64,000 nucleotides of DNA from Aquarana catesbeiana. Taxonomy: Eukaryota > Chordata > Amphibia > Anura > Ranidae. Both the position numbers and the translations under genes were made by a program. Of the stretch, positions 1 to 11,622 are shown one piece after another (the first letter of the stretch is position 1; each line of letters begins with the position of its first letter). The notes beneath the pieces were generated by a model. The model was given only the letters and a program-made list of their open reading frames with translations. It did not search any database and was not told where the DNA came from. The stretch covers positions 101,247,452 to 101,311,451 of the forward strand of contig NC_133326.1 of assembly GCF_042186555.1 (NCBI RefSeq). The letters run 5' to 3'.

Positions 1-914
1 TCTTTTAGAGCCGCTTGCCAACGAACTGCATGGCAGATCAACATATGTCTGGTCAAGCATGTGGTGCCAAAGCGGGAGATGTTTTGGCCACGCGAGATAC
101 GCTTGAGACATATATTGCAAATAGCAGCGGTGCGATCTGATGCACTTGTCTCAAAAAAGGCCCACACCAAAGAACTTTTGGAATAATGCGCAGAGACAGT
201 AGCGCCCTGCACATGTGGAGCTTTACGGTGTGATGCAGTCAGTGTGCTGCCCTTAGGCTGGCCCCTGAAGGGCATCCTGCCTCGTTGGTGATGTGCCTCC
301 TCCTCCTGCTCCTCCTCCTCTCTCCTATCAGGCACCCACGTTGAGTCAGTGACCTCATCATCCCCTACCTCCTCATCACTGGAGCAAACCTGGCAGTATG
401 CTGCAGCAGGGGGAGCATGACTGCCAGATTGCTGTCCTTCTTGGGCACCCCCTCTGTCTGTGCTCACGTTACTGCCTTCATCTAGCTCAGTATCATCATC
501 AGAGCCTTCTAAACGCTGGGCATCCTCCTGGAGCATGTACCCAACACTGTGGTCAAACAGTTCGAGGGACTCCTCAGGAGGACATGGTGGGGCTAGGGAA
601 GGAGTCACTGATGCCATTGAGCCGAGGGAAGAGGCCGCGTTGGCAGCTGCTTTGCCAGACAAAGTACCCTGAGCATGGGTGGGAGAGGATGAGGAGGATG
701 AGGACGGCTTGGTCATCCACTCGACCAAATCTTCCGCATGTTGCGGCTCAACACGGCCAGCTCCTGAAAAAAAGGCCAAGTGTGTCCCACGGCCACGTGC
801 TGATGAGGATGCACCGTGTCCACGACCAGCACTGTTGCCTCTAGACACAGAGCCTGCTTGCCCTCTTTTATTGGCTTGTGACTGTCTGCCTCTCCTTGTT
901 GGCCTTCCAGACAT
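1..914 (-). CDS. hAT-family transposase with BED zinc finger, N-terminal part (runs off the window)
   Basis: Reading the minus strand from the ATG at 914 to the window edge gives about 304 codons without a stop or frameshift. The start (MSGRPTRRGR) matches the start of the copy at 45968. A low-complexity acidic and Ser/Gly-rich region comes first. A BED-type zinc finger follows at about residues 250-300, with W-A-F-F, a C-x2-C pair (CNICLK) and a TRHMLICH end. BED fingers bind DNA in hAT transposases and in domesticated ZBED proteins. The RNase H-like catalytic core and the hAT dimerisation domain would lie beyond position 1 and cannot be judged. Copies 2 and 3 in this window are broken in the same region, so this copy is the best preserved. 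It may be functional or may be dead further on. Confidence 0.8.
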   Translation of the reverse strand, partial: MSGRPTRRGRQSQANKRGQAGSVSRGNSAGRGHGASSSARGRGTHLAFFSGAGRVEPQHAEDLVEWMTKPSSSSSSSPTHAQGTLSGKAAANAASSLGSMASVTPSLAPPCPPEESLELFDHSVGYMLQEDAQRLEGSDDDTELDEGSNVSTDRGGAQEGQQSGSHAPPAAAYCQVCSSDEEVGDDEVTDSTWVPDRREEEEQEEEAHHQRGRMPFRGQPKGSTLTASHRKAPHVQGATVSAHYSKSSLVWAFFETSASDRTAAICNICLKRISRGQNISRFGTTCLTRHMLICHAVRWQAALK

Positions 915-964
915 ACTAATGGCCTGTAGCTGCACTAAGCTGGTATATATATACTGATACTGCA

Positions 965-2392
965 GCTAGCAAAATCAACTGCCTGCCTGTAGTATGAGAA
1001 CACCACCAACCTTCTACAGGTAGCTTTAGCTGAACACTGTGCAGAGGTCGCACTACACTAACGTTTAAATAATCTAGCTGCCTGTGGTAGTGATAGGATT
1101 AGGAAAACACCACCAACCTTCTACAGGTAGCTTTAGATGAACACTATGCAGAGGTCGCACTACACTAACATTTAAATAATTTAGCTGCCTGTGGTAGTGA
1201 TAGGATCAGGAAAACACCACCAACCTTCTACAGGTAGCTTTAGCTGAACAGTGTGCAGAGGTCGCACTACACTAACTTGAAGCTTATTTAGCTGCCTGCG
1301 GTAGTGATAGGATCAGGAAAACACCACCAACCTTCTACAGGTAGCTTTAGCTGAACACTGTGCAGAGGTCGCACTACACTAACATGTAAATAATTTAACT
1401 GCCTGCGGGAGTGATAGGATCAGGAAAACACCACCAACCTTCTACAGGTAGCTTTAGCTGAACACTGTGCAGAGGTCGCAAAAAACTAACTTGTAGCTTA
1501 TATAGCTACCTGCGGTAGTGATAGGATCAGGAAAACACCACCAACCTTCTACAGGTAGCTTTAGCTGAACACTGTGCAGAGGTCGCAAAAAACTAACTTG
1601 TAGCTTATTTAGCTGCCTGCGGTAGTGAAAGGATCAGGAAAACACCACCAACCTTCTACAGGTAGCTTTAGCTGAACACTGTGCAGAGGTCGCACTACAC
1701 TAACATGTAAATAATTTAACTGCCTGCGGGAGTGATAGGATCAGGAAAACACCACCAACCTTCTACAGGTAGCTTTAGCTGAACACTGTGCAGAGGTCGC
1801 AAAAAACTACCTTGTAGCTTATATAGCTGCCTGCGGTAGTGATAGGATCAGGAAAACGCCACCAACCTTCTACAAGTAACTTTAGCTGAACACTGTGCAG
1901 AGGTCACAAAAAACTAACTTGTAGCTTATTTATCTGCCTGCGGTAGTGATAGGATCAGGAAAACACCACCAACCTTCTACAGGTAGCTATAGCTGAACAC
2001 TGTGCAGAGGTCGCTAAAAACTAACTTGTAGCTTATTTAGCTGCCTGCGGTAGTGATAGGATCAGGAAAACACCACCAACCTTCTACAGGTAGCTTTAGC
2101 TGAACACTGTGCAGAGGTCGCACTACACTAACGTTTAAATAATTTAGCTGCCTGTGGTAGTGATAGGATCAGGAAAACACCACCAACCTTCTACAGGTAG
2201 CTTTAGCTGAACACTGTGCAGAGGTCGCACTACACTAACTTGAAGCTTATTTAGCTGCCTGCGGTAGTGATAGGATCAGGAAAACACCACCAACCTTCTA
2301 CAGGTAGCTTTAGCTGAACACTGTGCAGAGGTCGCACTACACTAACATGTAAATAATTTAACTGCCTGCGGGAGTGATAGGATCAGGAAAAC
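965..2392. repeat. 107-bp tandem repeat array, first block (about 13 copies)
   Basis: A unit of 107 bp recurs head to tail, recognisable by ACCACCAACCTTCTACAGG, CTGAACACTGTGCAGAGG and CTGCCTGCGGTAGTGATAGG. Units differ mainly in one variable patch (CACTACACTAACATGTAAAT versus AAAAAACTAACTTGTAGC). The variants alternate in a pattern suggesting multi-unit amplification. The array lies between the transposase start and the promoter of hAT copy 1, so it is leader DNA of the transposon and not centromeric satellite. It has no coding meaning. Confidence 0.9.
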
Positions 2393-2400
2393 ACCACCAA

Positions 2401-5387
2401 TAGGGATGAGCTTCGAGTTCGAGTCGAACTCATGTTCGACTCGAACATTGGCTGTTCGCAAGTTCGCCGAACAGCGAACAATTTGGGGTGTTCGCGGCAA
2501 ATTCGAATGCCACGGAACACCCTTTAAAAGTCTATGGGAGAAATCAAAAGTGCTAATTTTAAAGGCTAATATGCAAGTTATTGTCATAAAAAGTGTTTGG
2601 GGACCTGGGTCCTGCCCCAGGGGACATGGATCAATGCAAAAAAAAGTTTTAAAAACGGCCGTTTTTTCAGGAGCAGTGATTTTAATAATGCTTAAAGTCA
2701 ATCAATAAAAGTGTAATATCCCTTTAAATTTCGTACCTGGGGGGTGTCTATAGTATGCCTGTAAAGGGGCGCATGTTTCCTGTGTTTAGAACAGTCTGAC
2801 AGCAAAATGACATTTTGAAGGAAAAAACTCATTTAAAACTACCCGCGGCTATTGCATTGCCGACAATACACTTAGAAGTTCATTGATAAAAACGGCATGG
2901 GAATTCCCCAAAGGGGAACCCCGAACCAAAATTAAAAAAAAAAAATGACGTGGGAGTCCCCCTAAATTCTATACCAGGCCCTTCAGGTCTGATATAGATA
3001 TTAAGGGGAACCCCGGCCAAAATAAAAAAAAAAAAATGACGTGGGGTTCCCCCTAAATTCCATACCAGACCTGAAGGGGAACCCCGCGCCAAAAAAAAAA
3101 AAAAAAACAGCGTGGGGTCCCCCCAAAAATCCATACCAGACCCTTATCCGAGCACGCAACCTGGCAGGCCGCAGGAAAAGAGGGGGGGACGAGAGTGCGG
3201 CCCCCCCTCCCTCCTGAACCGTACCAGGCCACATGCCCTCAACATTGGGAGGGTGCTTTGGGGTAGCCCCCCAAAACACCTTGTCTCCATGTTGATGAGG
3301 ACAAGGGCCTCATCCCCACAACCCTGGCCGGTGGTTGTGGGGGTCTGCGGGCGGGGGGCTTATCGGAATCTGGAAGCCCCCTTTAACAAGGTGACCCCCA
3401 GATCCCGGCCCCCCCCTGTGTGAAATGGTAAGGGGGTACATAAGTACCCCTACCATTTTACGAAAAAAGTGTCAAAAATGTTAAAAATGACAAGAGACAG
3501 TTTTTGACAATTCCTTTATTTAAATGCTTCTTCTTTCTTCTATCTTCCTTCATCTTCTGGTTCTTCTGGTTCTTCTGGCTCTTCTGGTTCTTCCTCCGGC
3601 GTTCTCGTCCAGCATCTCCTCCGCGGCGTCTTCTATCTTCTTCTCCTCGGGCCGCTCCGCACCCATGGCATGGGGGGGAGGCTCCCGCTCTTCTCTTCTT
3701 CTTTTCTTCTCTTCTTCTCTTCTTCATTTTCTTCTCCGGGCCGCTCCGCAATCCATGCTGCCATGGAGGGAGGCTCCCGCTGTGTGACGGCGCTCCTCGT
3801 CTGACAGTTCTTAAATAACGGGGGGCGGGGCCACTCGGTGACCCCGCCCCTCTGACGCACGGGACATGATGGGACTTCCCTGTGGCATTCCCCGTGACGT
3901 CACAGGGAAGTCCCGTCAAGTCACCGTGCGTCAGAGTGGGGCGGGGTCACCGGGTGGCCCCGCCCCCCCGTTATTTAAGAACTGTCAGACGAGGAGCGCC
4001 GTCACACAGCGGGAGCCTCCCTCCATGCCAGCATGGATTGCGGAGCGGCCCGGAGAAGAAAATGAAGAAGAGAAGAAGAGAAGAAAAGAAGAAGAGAAGA
4101 AGAGAAGAGCGGGAGCCTCCCCCCATGCCATGGGTGCGGAGCGGCCCGAGGAGAAGAAGATAGCAGACGCCGCGGAGGAGATGCTGGACGAGAACGCCGG
4201 AGGAAGAACCAGAAGAGCCAGAAGAACCAGAAGAACCAGAAGATGAAGGAAGATAGAAGAAAGAAGAAGCATTTAAATAAAGGAATTGTCAAAAACTGTC
4301 TCTTGTCATTTTTAACATTTTTGACACTTTTTTCGTGAAATGGTAGGGGTACTTATGTACCCCCTTACCATTTCACACAGGGGGGGGGCCGGGATCTGGG
4401 GGTCACCTTGTTAAAGGGGGCTTCCAGATTCCGATAAGCCCCCCGCCCGCAGACCCCCACAACCACCGGCCAGGGTTGTGGGGATGAGGCCCTTGTCCTC
4501 ATCAACATGGGGACAAGGTGTTTTGGGGGGCTACCCCAAAGCACCCTCCCAATGTTGAGGGCATGTGGCCTGGTACGGTTCAGGAGGGAGGGGGGGCCGC
4601 ACTCTCGTCCCCCCCTCTTTTCCTGCGGCCTGCCAGGTTGCGTGCTCGGATAAGGGTCTGGTATGGATTTTTGGGGGGACCCCACGCCGTTTTTTTTTTT
4701 TTTTTTGGCGCGGGGTTCCCCTTAAAATCCATACCAGACCTGAAGGGTCTGGTATGGAATTTAGGGGGAACCCCACATCATTTTTTTTTTTTTATTTTGG
4801 CCGGGGTTCCCCTTAATATCCATACCAGACCTGAAGGGCCTGGTATGGAATTTAGGAGGACTCCCACGTCATTTTTTTTTTTTAATTTTGGTTCGGGGTT
4901 CCCCTTTGGGGAATTCCCATGCCGTTTTTATCAATGAACTTCTATGTGTATTGTCGGCAATGCAATAGCCGCGGGTAGTTTTAAATGAGTTTTTTCCTTC
5001 AAAATGTCATTTTGCTGTCAGACTGTTCTAAACACAGGAAACATGCGCCCCTTTACAGGCATACTATAGACACCCCCCAGGTACGAAATTTAAAGGGATA
5101 TTACACTTTTATTGTTTGACTTTAAGCATTATTAAAATCACTGCTCCTGAAAAAACGGCCGTTTTTAAAACTTTTTTTTGCATTGATCCATGTCCCCTGG
5201 GGCAGGACCCAGGTCCCCAAACACTTTTTATGACAATAACTTGCATATAAGCCTTTAAAATTAGCACTTTTGTTTATTCATGTTCGTGTCCCATAGACTT
5301 TAACGGTGTTCGCATGTTCGAACGAACTTTTTTCCTGTTCGCATGTTCTGGTGCGAACCGAACAGGGGGGTGTTCGGCTCATCCCTA
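2401..5387. mobile_element. Palindromic (foldback) non-autonomous hAT element, 2,987 bp
   Basis: The element starts TAGGGATGAGC and ends GCTCATCCCTA. It is flanked by a perfect 8-bp duplication, ACCACCAA, at 2393-2400 and 5388-5395; removing the element leaves a normal 107-bp repeat unit. An 8-bp duplication is the hAT signature. The whole element is one inverted repeat with arms of about 1.48 kb, centred near 3893 between GGGACTTCCCTGTG (3871-3884) and its complement (3901-3914). Paired blocks include a GAA/CTT-rich tract (3520-3730 against 4050-4270), poly-T/A tracts and GC-rich stretches. The outermost 330 bp match the last 340 bp of the 11.9-kb hAT at 54440-54776, which marks it as a derivative of that family. 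Several open frames inside are mirror images of each other and are not genes. Confidence 0.9.
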
Positions 5388-6935
5388 ACCACCAACCTTC
5401 TACAGGTAGCTTTAGCTGAACACTGTGCAGAGGTCGCAAAAAACTAACTTGTAGCTTATATAGCTGCCTGCGGTAGTGATAGGATCAGGAAAACACCACC
5501 AACCTTCTACAGGTAGCTTTAGCTGAACACTGTGCAGAGGTCGCAAAAAACTAACTTGTAGCTTATTTAGCTGCCTGCGGTAGTGAAAGGATCAGGACAC
5601 CACCAACCTTCTACAGGTAGCTTTAGCTGAACACTATGCAGAGGTCGCACTACACTAACATGTAAATAATTGAACTGCCTGCGGGAGTGATAGGATCAGG
5701 AAAACACCACCAACCTTCTACAGGTAGCTTTAGCTGAACACTGTGCAGAGGTCGCTAAAAACTAACTTGTAGCTTATTTAGCTGCCTGCGGTAGTGATAG
5801 GTTCAGGAAAACACCACCAACCTTCTACAGGTAGCTTTAGCTGAACACTGTACAGAGGTTGCACTACACTAACTTGTAGCTTATTTAGCTGCCTGCGGTA
5901 GCAATAGGATCAGGAAAACACCACCAAACTTCTACAGGTAGCTTTAGCTGAACACTGTGCAGAGGTCACACTACACTAACTTGTAGCTTATTTAGCTGCC
6001 TGCGGTAGTGATAGGATCAGGAAAACACCACCAACCTTCTACAGGTAGCTTTAGCTGTACACTGTGCACAGGTCGCAAAAAACTAACTTGTAGCTTATTT
6101 AGCTGCCTGCGGTAGTGATAGGGTCAGGAAAACACCACCAACCTTCTACAGGTAGCTTTAGCTGAACACTGTGCAGAGGTCGCACTACACTAAATTGTAG
6201 CTTATTTCGCTGCCTGCGGTAGTGATAGGATCAGGAAAACACCACCAACCTTCTACAGGTAGCTTTAGCTGAACACTGTGCAGAGGTCGCAAAAAACTAA
6301 CTTGTAGCTTATTTAGCTGCCTGCGGTAGTGATAGGATCAGGAAAACACCAACCTTCTACAGGTAGCTTTAGCTGAACACTGTACAGAGGTTGCACTACA
6401 CTAACTTGTAGCTTATTTAGCTGCCTGCGGTAGTGATAGGATCAGAAAAATACCACCAAACTTCTACAGGTAGCTTTAGCTGAACACTGTGCAGAGGTCG
6501 CACTACACTAACTTGTAGCTTATTTAGCTGCCTGCGGTAGTGATAGCATAAAAAAAAAACACCACCAACCTTCTACAGGTAGCTTTAGCTGAACACTGTG
6601 CAGAGGTCGCACTACACTAACATGTAAATAATTTAGCTGCCTGCTGTAGTGATAGGATCAGGAAAACACCACCAACCTTCTACAGGTAGCTTTAGCTGAA
6701 CACTGTGCAGAGGTCGCACTACGCTAAATTGTAGCTTATTTAGCTGCCTGCGGTAGTGATAGGATCAGGAAAACGCCACCAACCTTCTACAGGTAGCTTT
6801 AGCTGAACACTGTGCAGAGGTCGCACTACAATAACATGTAAATAATTTAGCTGCATGTGGTAGTGATAGGATCAGGAAAACACCACCAACCTTCTACAGG
6901 TAGCTTTAGCTGAACACTGTGCAGAGGTCGCACTA
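5388..6935. repeat. 107-bp tandem repeat array, second block (about 14 copies)
   Basis: This continues the array of 965-2392 on the other side of the foldback insertion. It has the same unit, and a few units carry small deletions, for example a shortened GGATCAGGACACCACC near 5590 and an A-run near 6548. Confidence 0.9.
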
Positions 6936-7945
6936 CACTAACTTGTAGCTTTATCTGAACACTGTTCAGAGGATGCACTACACTAACTTGTAGCTTTAGC
7001 TGAAAACTGTGCAGAGGTCGCACTACACTAACTTGTAGCTTTAGCTGAACACTGTGAGGAGGACGCATTACACTAACTTGTAGCTTTAGCTGAACACTGT
7101 GCAGAGGTTGCACTACACTAACTTGTAGTTTTAGCTGAACACTGTGAGGAGGATGCACTACACTAACTTGTAACTTTAGCTGAACACTGTGAGGAGGACG
7201 CAGTACACTAACTTGTAGCTTTAGCTGAACACTGTGCACTACACTAACTTGTAGCTTTATCTGAACACTGTGAGGAGGACGCACTACACTAACTTGTAGC
7301 TTTAGCTGAACACTGTGCCGAGGTCGCACTACACTAACTTGTAGCTTTAGCTGAACACTGTGAGGAGGACGCACTACACTAACTTGTAGCTTTAGCTGAA
7401 CACTGTGCAGAGGTCACACTACACTAACTTGTAGCTTTAGCTGACCACTGTGAGGAGGACGCACTACATTAACTTGTAGCTTTAGCTGAACACTGTGAGG
7501 AGGACGCACTACACTAACTTAGCTTTAGCTGAACACTGTGCACTACACTAACTTGTAGCTTTAGCTGAACACAGTGAGGAGGACGCACTACACTAACTTG
7601 TAGCTTTAGCTGAACACTGTGCAGAGGTCGCACTACACTAACTTGTAGCTTTAGCTGAACACTGTTTAGAGGACGCACTACACTAACTTGTAGCTTTAGC
7701 TGAACACTGTGCAGAGGTCGCACTACAGTAACTTGTAGTTTTAGCGGAACACTGTGAGGAGGACGCACTACACTAACTTGTAGCTTTAGGTGAACACTGA
7801 GGAGGACGCACTACACTAACTTGTAACTTTAGCTGAACACTGTGCACTACACTAACTTGTAGCTTTAGCTGAACACTGTCCAGAGGACGCACTACACTAA
7901 CTTGTAGCTTTAGCTGAACACTGTGAGGAGGACGCACTACACTAA
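6936..7945. repeat. 45-bp tandem repeat array derived from the 107-bp unit (about 22 copies)
   Basis: The period shortens abruptly to about 45 bp (GCACTACACTAACTTGTAGC, then TTTAGCTGAACACTGTG and a variable AGGAGGAC or CAGAGGTC end). This is the 107-bp unit with an internal 62-bp segment removed between two near-identical GTAGCTTTA strings. Because 45 is a multiple of 3, the array shows repetitive open frames on the minus strand. These are a by-product of the period, not proteins. Confidence 0.85.
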
Positions 7946-8280
7946 CTGTAAATAGTCTAGCTGCCTGACTGTGGTACTAATAGGATCAAAAGAACACCAG
8001 CAATTTTCTTCAGGTAGTTGTAAATACTGTAACAACACAAGCCTGCCTGTCAGTAGCAAGATAACAGGAACGGATCTAGCTAAACTGAATAGAGTGTATA
8101 TAATATATATATACACAACACCTGGGATGCATATATATATACACAATACACTGTAAGTGCAGCTAACTGACTGACTGTCCTGCCTAATCTATCTAACTTA
8201 AATCAAATGACACTGTCTGTCTCTCTCTCTCTATCTATGAACGCCAGAACACACTACACAGGGCCGCCGAGTAGGCGGCC

Positions 8281-8325
8281 TTATATAGTGTGGGGCGTGT
8301 ACTAAATCCCCTGAGCCATAATTGG
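8281..8325 (-). promoter_or_regulatory. Predicted Pol II promoter of hAT copy 1 (CCAAT and TATA)
   Basis: On the minus strand, CCAAT (8325-8321) is followed about 34 bases later by TATATAA (8287-8281), within CCCCACACTATATAAGG. The same arrangement occurs upstream of copy 3 (45495-45538). Its conservation between two diverged copies supports a real promoter of the transposon. Confidence 0.55.
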
Positions 8326-8343
8326 CCAAAGCCTCCTTGCCAC

Positions 8344-11300
8344 CGCATTTTGAGAGACCCGAACCTGGAACTGGTTACAGTTATAAAAGTTACAGTTACA
8401 AAAAAAAGTGTAAAAAAAAAAAAACCACAAAAAATATATACAATAAAAAAAACAAAAATAGTTGTCGTTTTATTGTTCTCTCTCTCTCTATTCTCTCTCT
8501 ATTGTTCTGCTCTTTTTTACTGTATTCTATTCTGCAATGTTTTATTGTTATTATGTTTTATCATGTTTGCATTTCAGGTATGCATTTTTTTATACTTGAC
8601 TGTTTACTGTGTTTTATTGTTAACCATTTTTTCGTCTTCAGGTACGCCATTCAGCTGCAGCACGGATTTATTTATCTTGACAGCAACAGCGTTTGCTCCC
8701 ACGATACATAAAGCCGTGACTCCAGCACTGTCGGAGGTGATATATGCCGAAGCATGGGGGCAGCAGGGGAGGAGGAGCGATTTGCTTCTAACTTTTGGGG
8801 CGGATGCCCCAATGCTTCGGCATATATAAATGGTGCATGTATGCCCATCATTAGAAGTGGGTGGATGAAGGGAGGTATTCTAATGGTGGGCATACCCACC
8901 AATCAATCTCTTTTTTTTGTTCAGCCCATAGGCTGCATGAAAAAAAAGATTACAATATATGCCCAACAAAGACCAGCAACATACTGGTATGTTGCTGGAT
9001 TTTGAGTGGTTATACCAGAATGATGCCTGCAGGTTTAGGTATCATCTTGGTATCATTCTTTTCAGCCAGCAGTCGGCTTTCATGTAAAAGCAATCCTAGC
9101 AGCTAATTTGCCTCTAGACTGCTTTTACAAGCAGTGGGAGGGAATGTCCCCCCCTCCCACCGTCTTCCATGTTTTTCTCTGGCTCTCCTGTCCCAACAGG
9201 GAACCTGAGAATGCAGCAGGTGATTCGGCCAGATGACTATAGAGCTGATCAGAGACCAGAATGGCTCCAATCATCTCTATGGCCTAAGAAACATTAAGCT
9301 ATGAGCATTTCATGACTTAGATTTCCACCGGATGTAAACAGCACCATTGGGAAATTGGGAAAGCATTTTATCACACTGATCTTGGTGTGGTCAGATGCTT
9401 TGAGGGCAGAGGAGAGATCTAGGGTCTAATAAACCCCATTTTTTTCAAAAAAGAGTACCTGTCACTACCTATTGCTATCATAGGGGATATTTACATTCCC
9501 TGACATAACAATAAAAATGATTTAAAAAAAAAAAAAAAAGTGAAAGGAACAGTTTAAAAATAAGATAAAAAAGCAAAAAAAAAAAAAAAAAGCAGCCCTG
9601 TCCCCCCCTGCTCTCGTGCAAAGGCGAACGCAAGTGTTGGTCTGGCGTCAAATGTAAACAGCAATTGCACCATGCATGTGAGGTATCACCGTGAAGGTCA
9701 GATCGAGGGCAGTAGTTTTAGCAGTAGACCTCCTCTGTAAATCTAAAGTGGTAACCTGTAAAGGCTTTTGAAGGCTTTTAAAAATGTATGTAGTTTGTCG
9801 CCACTGCACATTTGTGCGCAATTTTAAAGCACGTCATGTTTGGTATCCATGTACTCGGCCTAAGATCATCTTTTTTATTTCATCAAACATTTGGGCAATA
9901 TAGTGTGTTTTAGTGCATTAAAATGAAAAAAAAACTGTGTTTTTTCCCCAAAAAATGCGTTTGAAAAATCGCTGCGCAAATACTGTGTGAAAAAAAATGA
10001 AACACCCACCATTTTAATCTGTAGGGCCTTTCCTTTAAAATATATATATAATGTTTGGGGGTTCAAAGTAATTTTCTTGCAAAAAAAAATTATTTTTTCA
10101 TGTAAACAAATAGTGTCAGAAAGGGCTTTGCCTTCAAGTGGTTAGAAGAGTGGGTGATGTGTGACATAAGCTTCTAAATGTTATGCATAAAATGCCAGGA
10201 CAGTCTAAAACCCCCCAAATGACCCCATTTTGGAAAGTAGACACCCGAAGCTATTTGCTGAGAGGCATGTCGAGTCCATGGAATATTTTATATTGTGACA
10301 CAAGTTGCGGGAAAAAGACAAATTATTATTATTTTTTTTTTTGCATAAAGTTGTCACTAAATGATATATTGCTCAAACATGCCATGGGAATATGTGAAAT
10401 TACACCCCAAAATACATTCTGTTGCTTCTTCTGAGTACGGGGATACCACGTGTGAGACTCCTCACTGCCTATCACAGTTTCGGAGGCCATGGAATGCCCA
10501 GATGGCACAACCTCCCCCCCCAAATGACCCCATTTTGGAAAGTAGACACCCCAAGCTATTTGCTGAGAGGTATGGTGAGTATTTTGCAGACCTCGCTTTT
10601 TGTCACAAAGTTTTGAAAATTGAAAAAAGAAAAAAAAATACATTTTTCTTTTCTTTCTTCATTTTCAAAAACAAATGAGAGCTGCAAAATACTCACCATG
10701 CCTCTCAGCAAATAGCTTGGGGTGTATACTTTCCAAAATGGGGTCATTTGGGGGGGTTTGTGCCATCTTGGCATTTTATGGCCTTCGAAACTGTGATAGG
10801 TAGTAAGGAGTGAAATAAAAAATTTACGCCCTTAGAAATCCTGAAGACGGTGATTGGTTTTCGGGTGTCCCGTACGCAGCTAGGCTCCCAAAAAGTCCCA
10901 CACATGTGGTATCCCCATACTCAGGAAAAGCAGATAAATGTATTTTGGGGTGCAATTCCACATATGCCCATGGCCTGTGTGAGCAATATATCATTTGGTG
11001 ACAACTTTTTGTAATTTTTTTTTTTGTTGTCATTATTCAATCACTTGGGACAAAAAAAATTAATATTCAATGGGCTCAACATGCCTCTCAGCAATTTCCT
11101 TGGGGTGTCTACTTTCCAAAATGGGGTCATTTGGGGGGGGGGGGGGTTGTACTGCCCTGCCATTTTAGCACCTCAAGAAATGAGATAGGCAGTCATAAAC
11201 TAAAAACTGTGTAAATTCCAGAAAATGTACCCTAGTTTGTAGACACTATAACTTTTGCGCAAACCAATAAATATACGCTTATTGACATTTTTTTTACCAA

Positions 11301-11618
11301 AGACATGTGGCTGAATACATTTTGGACTAAATGTATGACTAAAATTGAGTTTATTGGGTTTTTTTTATAACAAAAAGTAGAAAATATTGTTTTTTTCAAA
11401 ATTTTCAGTCTTTTTCCATTTATAGCGCAAAAAATAAAAACCACAGAGGTGATCAAATACCATCAAAAGAAAGCTCTATTTGTGGGAAGAAAAGGACGCA
11501 AATTTTGTTTGGGTACAGCATTGCATGACCGCGCAATTAGCAGTTAAAGCGACGCAGTGTCAAATTGTAAAAAGTGCTCTGGTCAGGAAGGGGGTAAATC
11601 CTTCCGGGGCTGAAGTGA
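8344..11618 (+). mobile_element. piggyBac-type element fragment, non-coding end
   Basis: This stretch is an inverted, diverged copy of 33413-37465, the non-coding 3' part of the piggyBac element described below. Shared landmarks include the Ser/Ala-containing block near 8690 and 36890, the CATTTTGGAAAGTAGACACC repeats (10225, 10540, 10735, 11110), and the end ...CCGGGGCTGAAGTG. The end abuts TTAA at 11619-11622, the expected piggyBac target. The transposase-bearing half is absent. Long A, T and G runs (9523, 9579, 11132) are present. No reading frame here resembles a protein. Confidence 0.7.
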
Positions 11619-11622
11619 TTAA

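Larger units (their letters stand above)
1..8343 (-). mobile_element. hAT element copy 1, 5' half (coding start, repeat leader, promoter)
   Basis: On the minus strand the order is promoter (8325-8281), leader, long tandem-repeat array (7945-965), then transposase start (914). The promoter and first leader bases resemble those of the copy at 45495-45600: CCAAT box, CCCCACACTATA, then GTAGTGTGTT and AGATAGA. The terminal inverted repeat is not found at the right end. Similarity to hAT ends near 8343, and piggyBac-related sequence begins at the shared string GCATTTTGAGAGACC. This end is therefore truncated or was joined by recombination. The left part continues outside the window. A younger foldback element (2401-5387) interrupts the array. 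Confidence 0.7.

Noticed and set aside
398..957. Plus-strand frames over the first kilobase
   Set aside because: They are antisense shadows of the hAT transposase start, whose minus-strand frame shows the BED finger.
2880..4937. Several open frames with Phe/Lys-rich or Arg/Glu-rich products on both strands
   Set aside because: Each has a mirror-image twin in the other arm of the palindrome and arises from poly-A/T and GAA/CTT tracts.
6847..7768. Open frames on the minus strand with a 15-residue repeated sequence
   Set aside because: The period is exactly the 45-bp DNA repeat, a multiple of three; variation follows the DNA unit and not codon constraints. No start context or homology.
6936..7945. 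Regular spaced repeats that could suggest a CRISPR array
   Set aside because: No unique spacers between repeats, vertebrate context, and the units are contiguous variants of one sequence.
8290..8829. 179-codon open frame with a hydrophobic stretch
   Set aside because: It spans the hAT/piggyBac junction and T-rich microsatellite-like DNA; the hydrophobic residues come from TTT/CTC runs.
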